DNA of 32,101 nucleotides from contig DASZAE010000019.1 in assembly GCA_035945515.1 (NCBI GenBank), positions 1-32,101 of the forward strand, given 5' to 3'. This document shows, one piece after another, positions 16,945 through 25,604 of this stretch. Every line of letters begins with the position of its first letter. The stretch's first letter is position 1. The position numbers and the translations under genes are program-made. Under the pieces are notes generated by a model. It ran no database searches. It saw only the letters and a program-made list of their open reading frames with translations, and had not been told where the DNA came from. This stretch comes from RH2-MAG17b sp035945515 (GTDB lineage Bacteria; Acidobacteriota; Terriglobia; UBA7540).

Positions 16945-17517
16945 GTGGACCCTCCGTCTCAGGAAATCACTCGGCTACTCGTACAACTCAGGGAAGGTCA
17001 TTTTGAGGCTGAAGTTAAGCTTGTTCCACTCGTGTACAAGCAGCTTCACCGGCTGGCGACGAGCTACATGCGACACGAGCGGCCGGACCACACCTTACAG
17101 CCCACCGCACTAGTGAACGAGGCATACCTCCGACTGATCGCTCAAGAAAACAGGGAATGGCGGGATCGGGCGCATTTCTTCGGAGTGGCTGCTCGATTGA
17201 TGCGTGAGATTCTGGTGGACCATGCGCGAGCGCGGCGAGCGGGGAAGCGCGGCGGTCTTGCGGAGAAGCTTTCTCTCGATCACGGCCTTGAATTCTCTTC
17301 GGAGAAGTCGCGGGAACTCGTCGCCTTGGACGACGCCCTTCGGGATTTGGAGCGGTTCGATCCACAGCAGGGTCGGATAGTCGAATTGCGCTTTTTTGGG
17401 GGCCTGACGGTTGAGGAGACTGCGGAGGTACTCGGCATTTCAGCTCGCACAGTAAAACGCGATTGGAGCGTGGCGCGGGCGTGGTTGCATGGTCAGCTTG
17501 TAGCGAGAAAGCCATGA
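16945..17517 (+). CDS. ECF-family RNA polymerase sigma factor (Acidobacteria/Planctomycete kinase-linked type)
   Basis: A 190-residue sigma factor with only regions 2 and 4. GTG start, supported by a GGGGGAAAG site. Region 2 spans about residues 20-95: VYKQLHRLATSYMRHERPDH, then LQPTALVNEAYLRLI and AHFFGVAARLMREILVDHAR, typical of the TIGR02999/Sigma70_ECF subfamily. Region 4 spans about 125-185: LDDALRDLERFDPQQGRIVE, then LRFFGGLTVEETAEVLGISA with the helix-turn-helix RTVKRDWSVARAWLHGQL. This subfamily commonly has no separate anti-sigma factor and is encoded beside Ser/Thr kinases thought to control it by phosphorylation. The kinase gene begins 367 bases downstream on the same strand, in agreement. 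Confidence 0.93.
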   Translation: MDPPSQEITRLLVQLREGHFEAEVKLVPLVYKQLHRLATSYMRHERPDHTLQPTALVNEAYLRLIAQENREWRDRAHFFGVAARLMREILVDHARARRAGKRGGLAEKLSLDHGLEFSSEKSRELVALDDALRDLERFDPQQGRIVELRFFGGLTVEETAEVLGISARTVKRDWSVARAWLHGQLVARKP

Positions 17518-17884
17518 GGTCATCCCTTTGGTAGAAGATTTCGATCCACCCTCGGAAGCGCATGGCGAACCCGTGGCCCGCTCCGGGGGAATTTTCCGCA
17601 TCCTCAACGTGAGGGCGTAAGAGGTCCTTCTGAGAACCCTTTCTCAATCGAAGGGGCATATCGTGGGGGGGGCCGACAACGGTACGCACGGCGCCTGGCA
17701 GATTTACGGCCCCTTTGAACTGTCGCTATCTAGCGCAGGCAGTTGTGCGTCGACCGAGGGTTTTGACGACCGACCGCGTCTGGGCTTGTAACACCGGCAG
17801 GGTACCGAACTACACTCGTTCGGCGTGCGAACACTTGAGTTGCTGGGATCAGGAACACGTGGAAGCTTCTTAGAGAGAGGCGTA
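17518..17884. other. Intergenic region between the sigma factor and kinase-SIR2 genes
   Basis: No gene is supported here. A possible promoter for the downstream kinase is TTGACG at 17763-17768 with TGTAAC at 17787-17792 (18-base spacer), only moderately close to consensus. A weak GA-rich ribosome site (GAGAGAGGCG) precedes the kinase ATG at 17885. No terminator or repeat was recognised. Confidence 0.35.
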
Positions 17885-20377
17885 ATGACTCCGGATAGAT
17901 GGGAGCGTGTCAAAGAATTATTTGATGCCGCCTTGGAGACGTCGTCCGAGAAGAGACCAAAGTTTTTGGCAGAGGCCTGCGCAGGCGATGAAGTTCTTTG
18001 TGGCGAAGTCGAACGCTTGATCGCTGAACATGATCGGACGGGAGAATTACTTGACTCGCCACTTTGGTCGAAGGTTGCTGAATCGCTACAACGAGCGGGA
18101 TCGTCGAGGTCTGCTTTAGACGAGGTCACAGCCGAGCCGGATTCATCTGTCTATTTGTTGAGGAAGGGCGAGACGTTTGCCAGCCGCTATGAGATCAGAG
18201 GCGAACTTGGGCGCGGCGGGTTTGGAATTGTCTACGCAGCCTTCGATCGGGGTCCACTCCAGCGAACTGTGGCGCTGAAGGTGATTCGTGTTGCCACAGC
18301 GGAGCTTTCTGAAGAAGCTTCTCGGGCTCGACGGCGCTTCCTAGAAGAAGCAAGGGTGGCCGCTAATCTTTCACATAGCAACATCGCGACCGTTTTCGAC
18401 GTTGGCGAATGCGGTGTGTGCGTTTACATGACTCAGGAACTCGCGCCCGGCCGCGATCTCAAGAAAATCCTCGCCGAAGTGGGGCCGTTGCCCCTGGGCC
18501 GCATTCTCGCCATTGGGCGCCAGATTTGTGAAGGCCTAGCCCACTCTCATGGCAGAGCCATCGTCCATCGCGATGTCAAGCCCGGCAATATTGTGGTGAG
18601 TGCGGAAGATCAGGTAAAGATCACTGACTTCGGGCTTGCCCAGCCGCCACAAAGCGAGGACCCAACTCTCCACCAGGCGATTGCGGGTACGCCGGGTTAC
18701 ATGGCACCTGAGCAACTACGTGGCGAACGGGTGGACGGGCGGGCCGACATCTTTGCCGTTGGGTGTGTCCTTTATCAAATGCTTACCGGACGCACGCCTT
18801 TCGAAGGGGCTACGATGGCGAGCGTCATTGAAAAAACGCTTTACACTTTTCCTCCACCGCCGAGCCGCGTGCGTGAGGACCTTCCTCATACTCTGGATCG
18901 TGTCGTGGCTCGGGCAATGAGAAAGGACCCTGATGATCGTTACAGCAACGTGACACAACTTCAACAAGACCTGCTTAATCATGAGACCTTTGAGTACGTG
19001 ATTGAGGCAGAGGCGGGAGTGGACAAGATCGCAACAGCTTTGGACGCTCGCCAATGCATTTTGTTTGTTGGGCTTTGTCTCCCTGTTAGCCTTAGCGAGA
19101 AACACTCTCGTACTGTCGAGAATCTGATTGCGGACTATTTGGCCGAGCGCCTGAGCAGCCCTTCGAAAGAGCGTACGTTATCACGCCTGGCTCAGGACCT
19201 TGAAATCGAGCACGGCCGGCCGGAGATGCTCAAGTACCTGACTGCAGCAGTACGGAACCCTAGTGTGTCGCCGCGTGAAGTGATTGGTCGAATAGCGCGC
19301 CTGCACTTTCCCGTCGTCGTCACCACCGGTTATGATACTTTTCTGGAAGAGGAGCTTGCAAGAGTCAATGGTAAAATCCGGCGTGTGCTTAATGGCCGCA
19401 GCGTGCCCGACGACGCAACCGAGGCCGACCTTCTTGTTCGGTTGTTTGGGAGCTTAGAGAGTGAAGCATCCATCGTGGTAACTGAGGACGACCTTTGGAA
19501 GTTCTTTGGAGCGTTTAACTCGCTGTCCGATGCGCTGAAATCGCGCTTTGCGCGTCATCGATTGCTATTCGTTGGCTTCGACCCGGAGGACGAAGGATTC
19601 CGGCACCTTTTCTCGGAGATCGCGCGGTTCCGAGTGGGGCCGACAGACGAATGTTTCCTGGCCTCCGCAGACACTGCTATTCCTGCAGTTCGCTGGGCGC
19701 AGAAAAAGGGTCTCCAGCTTATCGACGAACAGCCGGTCTCTTTCCTCTCGCTTCTTGAAGAAACAATAACAGAGAAGCGCCGCCAAAAGAGGTCAGCGGC
19801 AGAACAAACATCAGAAACAATGGTTCGGAACCGCTCGTACAGGATCCTCAACTATTTACGACGTTTGGTTCTGAATACGAACCAGGGTCTCGAGACGCCC
19901 CGCGCGGAGAAAGAGGGACCATATCCCATTAGCAAGCCATGGGGTTTCAGGTATTGGCTGCACAATGTTCTGGAGCACATGCCCGCGCCATTGCGACGGT
20001 TTAACCTTCGGCTCAGCGTGGCCGCAGTTGTACTTGTGCTGGTTCTGGCAACATGGGCTTCTTTTTGGTTGCGCGCACCACGCGCTGCAAGGCCCGTGTC
20101 CCTAGCACCGGCTCTGGGAGTCGTAAGCTTGGACATATCCCCGTGGGGCAAGCTCAAGGAAATTCGCAATCTGCATACTCAGCGACCGGAGAATTGCCCG
20201 GATCGGATTACACCCGTTGAAATCGCGCTTCCAGCCGGAGATTACGAAGTGATGTTGGAGCATCCTGCTCTCGGGACAATGCAGCTTAGATTGCGTGTCG
20301 AGGCCGGCAAACATCAAGAAATTCGAAAATCATTTCCTAAATTTGATCCGGAACAGGTTCTGAAAGGTTATCGGTAG
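17885..20377 (+). CDS. Ser/Thr protein kinase fused to a degenerate SIR2-like domain, TM segment and PEGA-like tail
   Basis: An 830-residue membrane kinase. The start MTPDRWERVKELFDAALE is the usual opening of acidobacterial kinases and has a GAGAGAGG site. Residues 1-85: helical leader. Residues about 101-370: PknB-type kinase with Lys132 (VALKVI), Asp230 (HRDVKPGN), Asp248 (DFGLAQ) and GTPGYMAPEQLRG. Residues about 380-630: SIR2-like Rossmann domain recognisable by ILFVGLCLP, VVVTTGYDTFLEEEL, VVTEDDLWKF and LLFVGFDPEDEGFR. Active SIR2 NADases have FVGAGxS and TTNYD; here both are altered (GLC; Gly482 for the Asn), so NAD hydrolysis is unlikely. One TM helix near 735-755 (SVAAVVLVLVLATWASFW) leads to a PEGA-like exported tail. 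Two secreted TPR proteins follow in the same transcription unit. Confidence 0.88.
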   Translation: MTPDRWERVKELFDAALETSSEKRPKFLAEACAGDEVLCGEVERLIAEHDRTGELLDSPLWSKVAESLQRAGSSRSALDEVTAEPDSSVYLLRKGETFASRYEIRGELGRGGFGIVYAAFDRGPLQRTVALKVIRVATAELSEEASRARRRFLEEARVAANLSHSNIATVFDVGECGVCVYMTQELAPGRDLKKILAEVGPLPLGRILAIGRQICEGLAHSHGRAIVHRDVKPGNIVVSAEDQVKITDFGLAQPPQSEDPTLHQAIAGTPGYMAPEQLRGERVDGRADIFAVGCVLYQMLTGRTPFEGATMASVIEKTLYTFPPPPSRVREDLPHTLDRVVARAMRKDPDDRYSNVTQLQQDLLNHETFEYVIEAEAGVDKIATALDARQCILFVGLCLPVSLSEKHSRTVENLIADYLAERLSSPSKERTLSRLAQDLEIEHGRPEMLKYLTAAVRNPSVSPREVIGRIARLHFPVVVTTGYDTFLEEELARVNGKIRRVLNGRSVPDDATEADLLVRLFGSLESEASIVVTEDDLWKFFGAFNSLSDALKSRFARHRLLFVGFDPEDEGFRHLFSEIARFRVGPTDECFLASADTAIPAVRWAQKKGLQLIDEQPVSFLSLLEETITEKRRQKRSAAEQTSETMVRNRSYRILNYLRRLVLNTNQGLETPRAEKEGPYPISKPWGFRYWLHNVLEHMPAPLRRFNLRLSVAAVVLVLVLATWASFWLRAPRAARPVSLAPALGVVSLDISPWGKLKEIRNLHTQRPENCPDRITPVEIALPAGDYEVMLEHPALGTMQLRLRVEAGKHQEIRKSFPKFDPEQVLKGYR

Positions 20378-20467
20378 CCTGAAACTTTGATCCGCTCCCG
20401 ACGAGTGCTCGTGCCAAGATACGGCGGCAAACATCCTGGTTGGGTGCGGGCGACCAAATCAGACGTG

Positions 20468-21412
20468 ATGAAAATACGAACGCAGCGGATGAAGTTGAAC
20501 ATGTGCGGTATAGCAATATTGGCCTGTGTTCTCGGATCCGCCTCTTGGCTGTGCGGGCAGGACGAATCACAGCCGGCTGGATCAATCCGACAGGGCGCTA
20601 ACGACCTTGAAACGGCCCGTGAATACTTCCAAGCCGGCAATCTCGAAGCTGCGGAAAGGATTTGTCTGAGCTTAGAGGGTAAGGGTGGTGCGGTAGCAAC
20701 CGACGCGCAGGCCTTGCTAGAGCGGATTAACTCCCGGCGTGCCTGTGAGCAAGATGCTGACCGCACTTTGAACTTAATGCGGGGTGCCGAGTGCGTGCAG
20801 GCTAACGAAATTCTGCAGAGCATCAAACAGCGTTGCCCCGACTATCGGACCCCACAGTTGGATAGCCTAGCACAAAGACTGTGCCCACCACCGCCACCGG
20901 AGTCTGAGCCGGATGAAGGCAAGCGGTTGTTCGAGAAGCGACATTACTGTCAGGCGCAAGAATACTTTGAGAGCAAGGCTTCCACGAACGCAAATTCTGC
21001 TGAATTTCACATCTGGATCCAGAAGTCGAAGGATCTTTGTGAAGCCCAAAAGTTAGACCAGTCGGAACGAAATAAAAAGGCCGCGCAGGATGTGTTACTA
21101 CTAGGTGCGATTCGTGAATTTTACGCCGGTCATTTCAATCGTGCCGATTACCTGCTGAAGCACTATCTCGAACAATCAACTAATCGCAAGGCGTTGGCCT
21201 ACTTTTATGAGGGAGCAATCGCTTGTACCGACTATTTCTTGACCGGCGCAAAAGATCAGCAAGAGCAAGCGCGTGCGCGCGAATTCTTCTTCAAAGCATC
21301 TCAGGCTGACGGACACTTCACACCGCCGCGTGACTGGATCTCCCCCAAAATTATCGATATGTTCGAAAAGACGATTGCGGAGCGTCAGGGAGGCGAGGGG
21401 ATAAAACCATGA
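20468..21412 (+). CDS. Exported TPR-type repeat protein, kinase partner 1
   Basis: A 314-residue protein. The ATG at 20468 is preferred because it starts a normal signal peptide (MCGIAILACVLGSASWLCGQ); the open frame upstream looks noncoding, and no good ribosome site marks the choice. The mature part is helical with TPR-like signatures: ARDYF-like NDLETAREYFQAGNLEAAER, RLFEKRHYCQAQEYFESKAS and AIREFYAGHFNRADYLLKHY. An even set of cysteines (about eight) suggests disulfides outside the cytoplasm. It starts 91 bases after the kinase-SIR2 gene and its stop overlaps the next start by 4 bp. Probable role: a periplasmic scaffold for the kinase PEGA tail; this is inference. Confidence 0.75.
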   Translation: MKIRTQRMKLNMCGIAILACVLGSASWLCGQDESQPAGSIRQGANDLETAREYFQAGNLEAAERICLSLEGKGGAVATDAQALLERINSRRACEQDADRTLNLMRGAECVQANEILQSIKQRCPDYRTPQLDSLAQRLCPPPPPESEPDEGKRLFEKRHYCQAQEYFESKASTNANSAEFHIWIQKSKDLCEAQKLDQSERNKKAAQDVLLLGAIREFYAGHFNRADYLLKHYLEQSTNRKALAYFYEGAIACTDYFLTGAKDQQEQARAREFFFKASQADGHFTPPRDWISPKIIDMFEKTIAERQGGEGIKP

Positions 21413-23517
21413 ACGTGGGCAACTCTCTTCGATGGTGTGCGATCGCGATTCTTACGCTGGGTGTGGTGGCGGTTTTGGGGAACCCACCGGAACCGCAAAA
21501 GAAGAACCCGAAGGAATTGTTTAAAGAGGCCCGAACGGATGAGGAGCAGCAGCACTGGGATACCGCTTTAGAGAAGCTACAAATAGCGGCTGCCCTGAAG
21601 CGCAAGGATAAAGCCATCGCGGAAGAGTTGGAGCAGGTCCGTGCGCACTTGGCAGACCTGACTGCGAATCGGGCAATCGGTTACTGCAATGAACTTAAGC
21701 TCGATGTCTGCGGGCGGCAAGTAAAGCTGGCGCTTTCCTACATGCGCACCCCACGAGCTGCGGACGCGGAGAGCCAATTGGCGGCGCGAAAGGCGCAATT
21801 GCAGAAGCGGTGGGATCTAGCCGAGCAACTTATCGGTTCGCACCAGCTGGAGAAAGCCAGCGTGGAATTAGACAGCCTGAGCCAGTTTCCTTATCTGTTC
21901 CCAACGCTCACAGCAGAGAAGCTTCACCTCCGAAATCTGAGGATTAGTGCCGACATTGCACTGGGGTCACAAGAGCTAGCAGACCGGCAGTTCGATGACG
22001 CTAAGCAAGCCTTTAGCGCCGCCCTTGGTTTAGATCCTGACAACGCCACCGCGATTCACGGAATTGAGACGGCACAAAAAGCAAAAGAAGCATTCGGCTA
22101 CTACGAGCACGCGAGGAACGCTTTCAGCGCGAAGAGCTACGAGGTTGCGTATCTAACCGACCAGAAGGCCCTGCGCTTGTTTCCGGACCAACAAGAATAT
22201 CAGCAATTAAGCAAACGGGTCTCGGCCGAGTGGCTGAAGATCTTGGAGGACCCGCGTGGACTCAGCCCTAATCCCACGAGCCTGAAAGACAATCAGACCG
22301 CCTGGAAGAGTCTGAAGTGGATTGAACGCTTGGATCCTCAGTATCAGGGGTTGGCAGACGCAATTCGGAATGTCAGAGGGAATCTCTGGGCAGCGTACAA
22401 CGAAGAAGCGCATGATTATGAGTTGTGGTCGAACAAATCCGGCATTGGCCTTGCCTATCTGTATTATCTGAATGCGCAAGAGATGAATCCTGATCCGCGT
22501 ACCGAAAGCCCGTTCGCTGCTAGTTTCATCTCAGTCCGTGATTTGTTCGCACGCAAGCGGACCATGCTTGTCGTGGTGAACGTGGTAAACCTTATTCCTG
22601 GCAGCTCCAGCTTTTCGGATGTGGTGGGGCATAGGGTGAGAGCGGCTATTGAAGACCTCAGCTTGCCAGATCTCAAAGTGCTTTCACTGGACGATTATAA
22701 ACAGAATCCCTCCGAAGATCCCCTGTTCCAGAAAAATTACCCGGATGGCAAATCGCGCATCGTCTTGTTTGATGTGGAAGTAACGAGCTATGAAAACGAA
22801 AGCACCGGCAATGACAAACCGGAAGAGAAACCTTCTCGGTTCGAATCCGGCGTGGAGGAAACCGTACCGAACCCAGAGTATGAAAAAGCTCTAGAAAGGT
22901 ATCAGGCTGTGAAAAAGGCGCTCGCGCGCAAACACAAACCCGGAAAGCCTACCAAGGAAGGATACATGCCCAGTGACCTAGATCTCGCCGAGCACGAGCT
23001 GGAACAGACCCGAAAAACAATAACTCGCCCTAAGGTCGTTGATTACACGTATCAGGAATACCATTTAAGCGCCAGAGCACGCATCGCCATGAGGCTGGAG
23101 CTTCGCGACATGCTGCAACGGCAGTTGTTATCCTCAGATGAGGTGGAATCGACCCAGCAGGATACGGCCGCGGAGGTTGCTGGAGTCCAGCCAAGAGACG
23201 TCAACGGTTACCTTAATCGACCACCACGAATGAAGACATCTGAACAGCTTCTCCGAGACGCTGAGATCAATGCGCTCAAGACGCTAGATAAGAAAGTGCC
23301 AGCGCTGTTAGCCACCTACCTCAATCGCTACTACGCAGAGGGGGGGCAGGCATTAAGCGAGGCACGCATCGGTGACGCGGCCGAGAATTTCATATGCTAC
23401 TGGTACACATTCCGCGGCCAGATTGATGAAAAACGGGCAGAACACATCCAGGAGGTTGTGAAGATGTATACCGGTCTTGATCTGGGAGCCTCCGATTCTC
23501 TGCCAGCTCCGCCATGA
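21409..23517 (+). CDS. Exported TPR-type repeat protein, kinase partner 2
   Basis: A 702-residue protein beginning with a signal peptide (WCAIAILTLGVVAVLGNPPE). The ATG overlaps the previous stop (ATGA), so the two are translationally coupled. Residues about 30-340 are TPR-like helices (FKEARTDEEQQHWDTALEKL; ELADRQFDDAKQAFSAALGL DPDN in pattern). Residues about 385-480 form a beta-rich segment with MLVVVNVVNLIPGSSSFSDV and SRIVLFDVEVTSYENE, suggestive of an envelope-assembly fold. A charged coiled region follows, and the end is helical (LLATYLNRYYAEGGQALSEA). No catalytic residues are seen. It probably works with the smaller TPR protein outside the membrane. Confidence 0.78.
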   Translation: MNVGNSLRWCAIAILTLGVVAVLGNPPEPQKKNPKELFKEARTDEEQQHWDTALEKLQIAAALKRKDKAIAEELEQVRAHLADLTANRAIGYCNELKLDVCGRQVKLALSYMRTPRAADAESQLAARKAQLQKRWDLAEQLIGSHQLEKASVELDSLSQFPYLFPTLTAEKLHLRNLRISADIALGSQELADRQFDDAKQAFSAALGLDPDNATAIHGIETAQKAKEAFGYYEHARNAFSAKSYEVAYLTDQKALRLFPDQQEYQQLSKRVSAEWLKILEDPRGLSPNPTSLKDNQTAWKSLKWIERLDPQYQGLADAIRNVRGNLWAAYNEEAHDYELWSNKSGIGLAYLYYLNAQEMNPDPRTESPFAASFISVRDLFARKRTMLVVVNVVNLIPGSSSFSDVVGHRVRAAIEDLSLPDLKVLSLDDYKQNPSEDPLFQKNYPDGKSRIVLFDVEVTSYENESTGNDKPEEKPSRFESGVEETVPNPEYEKALERYQAVKKALARKHKPGKPTKEGYMPSDLDLAEHELEQTRKTITRPKVVDYTYQEYHLSARARIAMRLELRDMLQRQLLSSDEVESTQQDTAAEVAGVQPRDVNGYLNRPPRMKTSEQLLRDAEINALKTLDKKVPALLATYLNRYYAEGGQALSEARIGDAAENFICYWYTFRGQIDEKRAEHIQEVVKMYTGLDLGASDSLPAPP

Positions 23518-24029
23518 TGGCTGGCAGTTGCCGACAGATTCTGGGCATAGACCCGTGCTCGGCTGGAATAACCAGCATGCTATTCCACTTCCCAATGTCT
23601 CTAACCTCATGTGGGGAAAGCCCGCATACGTAGCGACGCGGTCGCTTCGGGTTCGTTCATCCTGACCGCATCAATTCACGAATTCACGCCTCCTTATATA
23701 CTCCTGCGCATTGCCTGTTTTCATCCCGGTCGCATTGTGTCCAGCCTACTCCGGACAGTATCCCTAATATCCCTAGCCTCCTAATCCCCAAAAGGGAGGC
23801 ATGTTCCACGGGTGCCCGTCTGACATATCTCGACCTAGAGCGCCCTGCCGACCGCGGATGGGAGTTTAAGTGGTCGACCAGCAAGTGGCCCGTTTGCGGC
23901 GAGCAATTTCGCATTCTAGTTTGAGGGGCGAACCTGAAAAACTTCCTTGGAGGGCGACCGGTCATATCAGACATCATGCCCGGCTGAAGTTGAAATTTGG
24001 CAACTGGGAGCTCCCAGCAGGAGGTCTAA
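23518..24029. other. Intergenic region upstream of the third kinase
   Basis: No convincing gene. There is a short inverted repeat TGTCC-N10-GGACA at 23738-23757, a 6-bp GCCTCC/GGAGGC hairpin at 23776-23800, and a short direct repetition of TCCCTAATA-like sequence at 23761-23775 between them. These could be regulatory sites for the downstream kinase but are too short to be sure. A GGAGG ribosome site lies just before the ATG at 24030. Confidence 0.35.
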
Positions 24030-25187
24030 ATGCAGGCTGATGACACGACGTGGGAAATTGAGTGTCCGAAAGACACATTTCCGGAGTTTCCGCCTCGGAT
24101 AGGTGATCGCTACAATGTCCTCGGTGAAAGCGGTCGTGGCGGGATGGGAATAGTTCTGAAAGCGTTCGATGCTAAGGTGAACAGCGTTGTTGCTGTCAAA
24201 ATAATGCGTACGGACCAGCATTCGGCAGGTGAAGCGGCCGAAAATGCGAAGCGCTTTCGGCGGGAATGGCAGGTGACGGCGAGCCTGTCGCACCCAAACA
24301 TTGTCACTCTCTTTGAGTCCTCCGAATTCAACGGGATTCCTTTCTTTGTGATGGAGTATCTCGAAGGCCGGCCCCTGAGAGATGTGATAAAAGATAGGGG
24401 AGGGCTGCCAACCGAAGAAGTGGTAAGGATTTTCGGTCAACTCTGCGACGCCATGGATTATGCGCACAGTTGCGGTGTAATCCATCGCGATCTCAAGCCC
24501 TCCAATCTCATGTATTTAAACAACGGTATGCTCAAGATCACGGATTTCGGCGTCGCCCGGACCGTTTCTTCCGACCTTACTCAAATCGGAATCGTCGTGG
24601 GGACGCCACGTTACAAATCGCCAGAAGAAATGAACGGCTTTGCGGCAGATCATCGCTCTGACATTTTCTCTCTAGGCATCATTCTTCACGAATTGCTGAC
24701 GGGCCAGCATCCTTTCGAAGCGCCCACCAGATCTTCGGTGGTCCGCCGCATCCTGTGTTCAGAGCCGACGTGGCCTTCGGAGCCAAATCAGACCGTTTCC
24801 CCTAAAGTCCGGTTCGTAGTGGCTAAGGCTCTTGCTAAGTTTCCGGAAAACCGTTATCAGTCCTGCCGCGAGCTTATTAATGAGCTGCGGGAAGCAACCG
24901 CGGCTTTACGAAGACCGCGCGAAACAACCAAGCTGAACGTTGCCTCGATTCGCAAGTACGCCCGCCCGGTCACAGCAGCGGCCGCTAAAGCACAGAGATT
25001 GCATCAAGGCGTCCGATCGGCAATCTGCTTCCCAAAGTCGGCTATACTCCGCGCCACTCTTGTGATTGGTGGCCTCGTTTGCAGCGGGGTTCACGTCGTC
25101 CGTCATTCTGGCGCGTCGACCGAAGTAATTACCTCAGCGAACTCGCTCAAAACCACCAGCAAGGTTTGCAGATCTTCGACGGCTTGA
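24030..25187 (+). CDS. Membrane-anchored Ser/Thr protein kinase (possibly 3'-truncated)
   Basis: A 385-residue PknB-type kinase with an excellent GGAGG ribosome site. A short acidic leader precedes the catalytic domain (about residues 28-290): GRGGMGIVLKAFDAKVNSVV, AVKIM lysine, MEYLEGRPLRDVI, HRDLKPSNLM, DFGVAR and GTPRYKSPEEMNG, where most relatives have GTxxYMSPEQ; Lys for Met in the APE region is unusual. A basic Ala-rich stretch leads to one TM helix (AILRATLVIGGLVCSGVHVV) with only about 30 residues beyond it. Relatives usually carry a large sensor domain there, so the end may have been lost when the decayed region downstream formed. Its own promoter is not clear. Confidence 0.85.
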   Translation: MQADDTTWEIECPKDTFPEFPPRIGDRYNVLGESGRGGMGIVLKAFDAKVNSVVAVKIMRTDQHSAGEAAENAKRFRREWQVTASLSHPNIVTLFESSEFNGIPFFVMEYLEGRPLRDVIKDRGGLPTEEVVRIFGQLCDAMDYAHSCGVIHRDLKPSNLMYLNNGMLKITDFGVARTVSSDLTQIGIVVGTPRYKSPEEMNGFAADHRSDIFSLGIILHELLTGQHPFEAPTRSSVVRRILCSEPTWPSEPNQTVSPKVRFVVAKALAKFPENRYQSCRELINELREATAALRRPRETTKLNVASIRKYARPVTAAAAKAQRLHQGVRSAICFPKSAILRATLVIGGLVCSGVHVVRHSGASTEVITSANSLKTTSKVCRSSTA

Positions 25188-25292
25188 TCGCGAGCAAAGC
25201 GTCGTAGCACCACTAACAGTTGCTCCGCCTGTGAAGTGTTCGGGCTGCAGGCCAGACCCCGAAAGTCCAGCGACTTTAATGTGACAAGAGCG

Positions 25293-25320
25293 TTTTGTTA
25301 CAGTCGCTATTTTGTTACAG
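25293..25320. repeat. Two direct copies of TTTTGTTACAG
   Basis: TTTTGTTACAG occurs at 25293-25303 and again at 25310-25320, a 17-base period, in a gene-free stretch after the third kinase. It may be a pair of operator-like sites or a small duplication. Apart from this and the tRNA-like remnant just after it, nothing is seen in 25188-25604. Confidence 0.5.
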
Positions 25321-25375
25321 CGAAAGCACATGCCGTGACCACTATTGCTGTACCTCATTCATTCTGCGTTCATTG

Positions 25376-25425
25376 TGGTACGCCCTGGGTGATTCGAACG
25401 CCCGACGACCCCTTGCTTCGTGGGC
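25376..25425 (-). other. Remnant of the 3' half of a tRNA gene
   Basis: Read on the minus strand the stretch ends with an encoded ACCA, preceded by a 7-base acceptor-like strand (AGGGCGT) and a T-arm: GGGCG-TTCGAAT-CACCC with four of five stem pairs. The TTCGAAT loop is canonical. Further 5' the anticodon stem is mispaired, U33 is missing and no D-arm or 5' acceptor strand complementary to AGGGCGT follows. It is thus not a working tRNA. Partial tRNA 3' ends of this type are typically left as attachment-site copies by integrating elements. Confidence 0.4.
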
Positions 25426-25604
25426 CAACTCATTGATTTTGCAGCACGGCTGGCAACCGAAAAGACCTTTCAGACATGCTTTGGACACTCAAGTGGTACC
25501 GAACTGGTACTCGCTTTTCGACCACTTGCGCTAATTACCAAGTATGCGACGCCAACCGCACATTTGTGGTCCGAGTTCAGAACCAGCCCGGACGCCCAGG
25601 GCCC

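Noticed and set aside
17015..17689. 224-codon minus-strand open frame over the sigma gene
   Set aside because: Antisense to the well-supported ECF sigma factor and rich in Arg/Pro, as expected of a shadow frame in GC-rich DNA.
25376..25440. A functional tRNA gene on the minus strand
   Set aside because: Only the acceptor 3' strand, CCA and T-arm fit; anticodon stem mispaired, no U33, no D-arm, no matching 5' acceptor strand.
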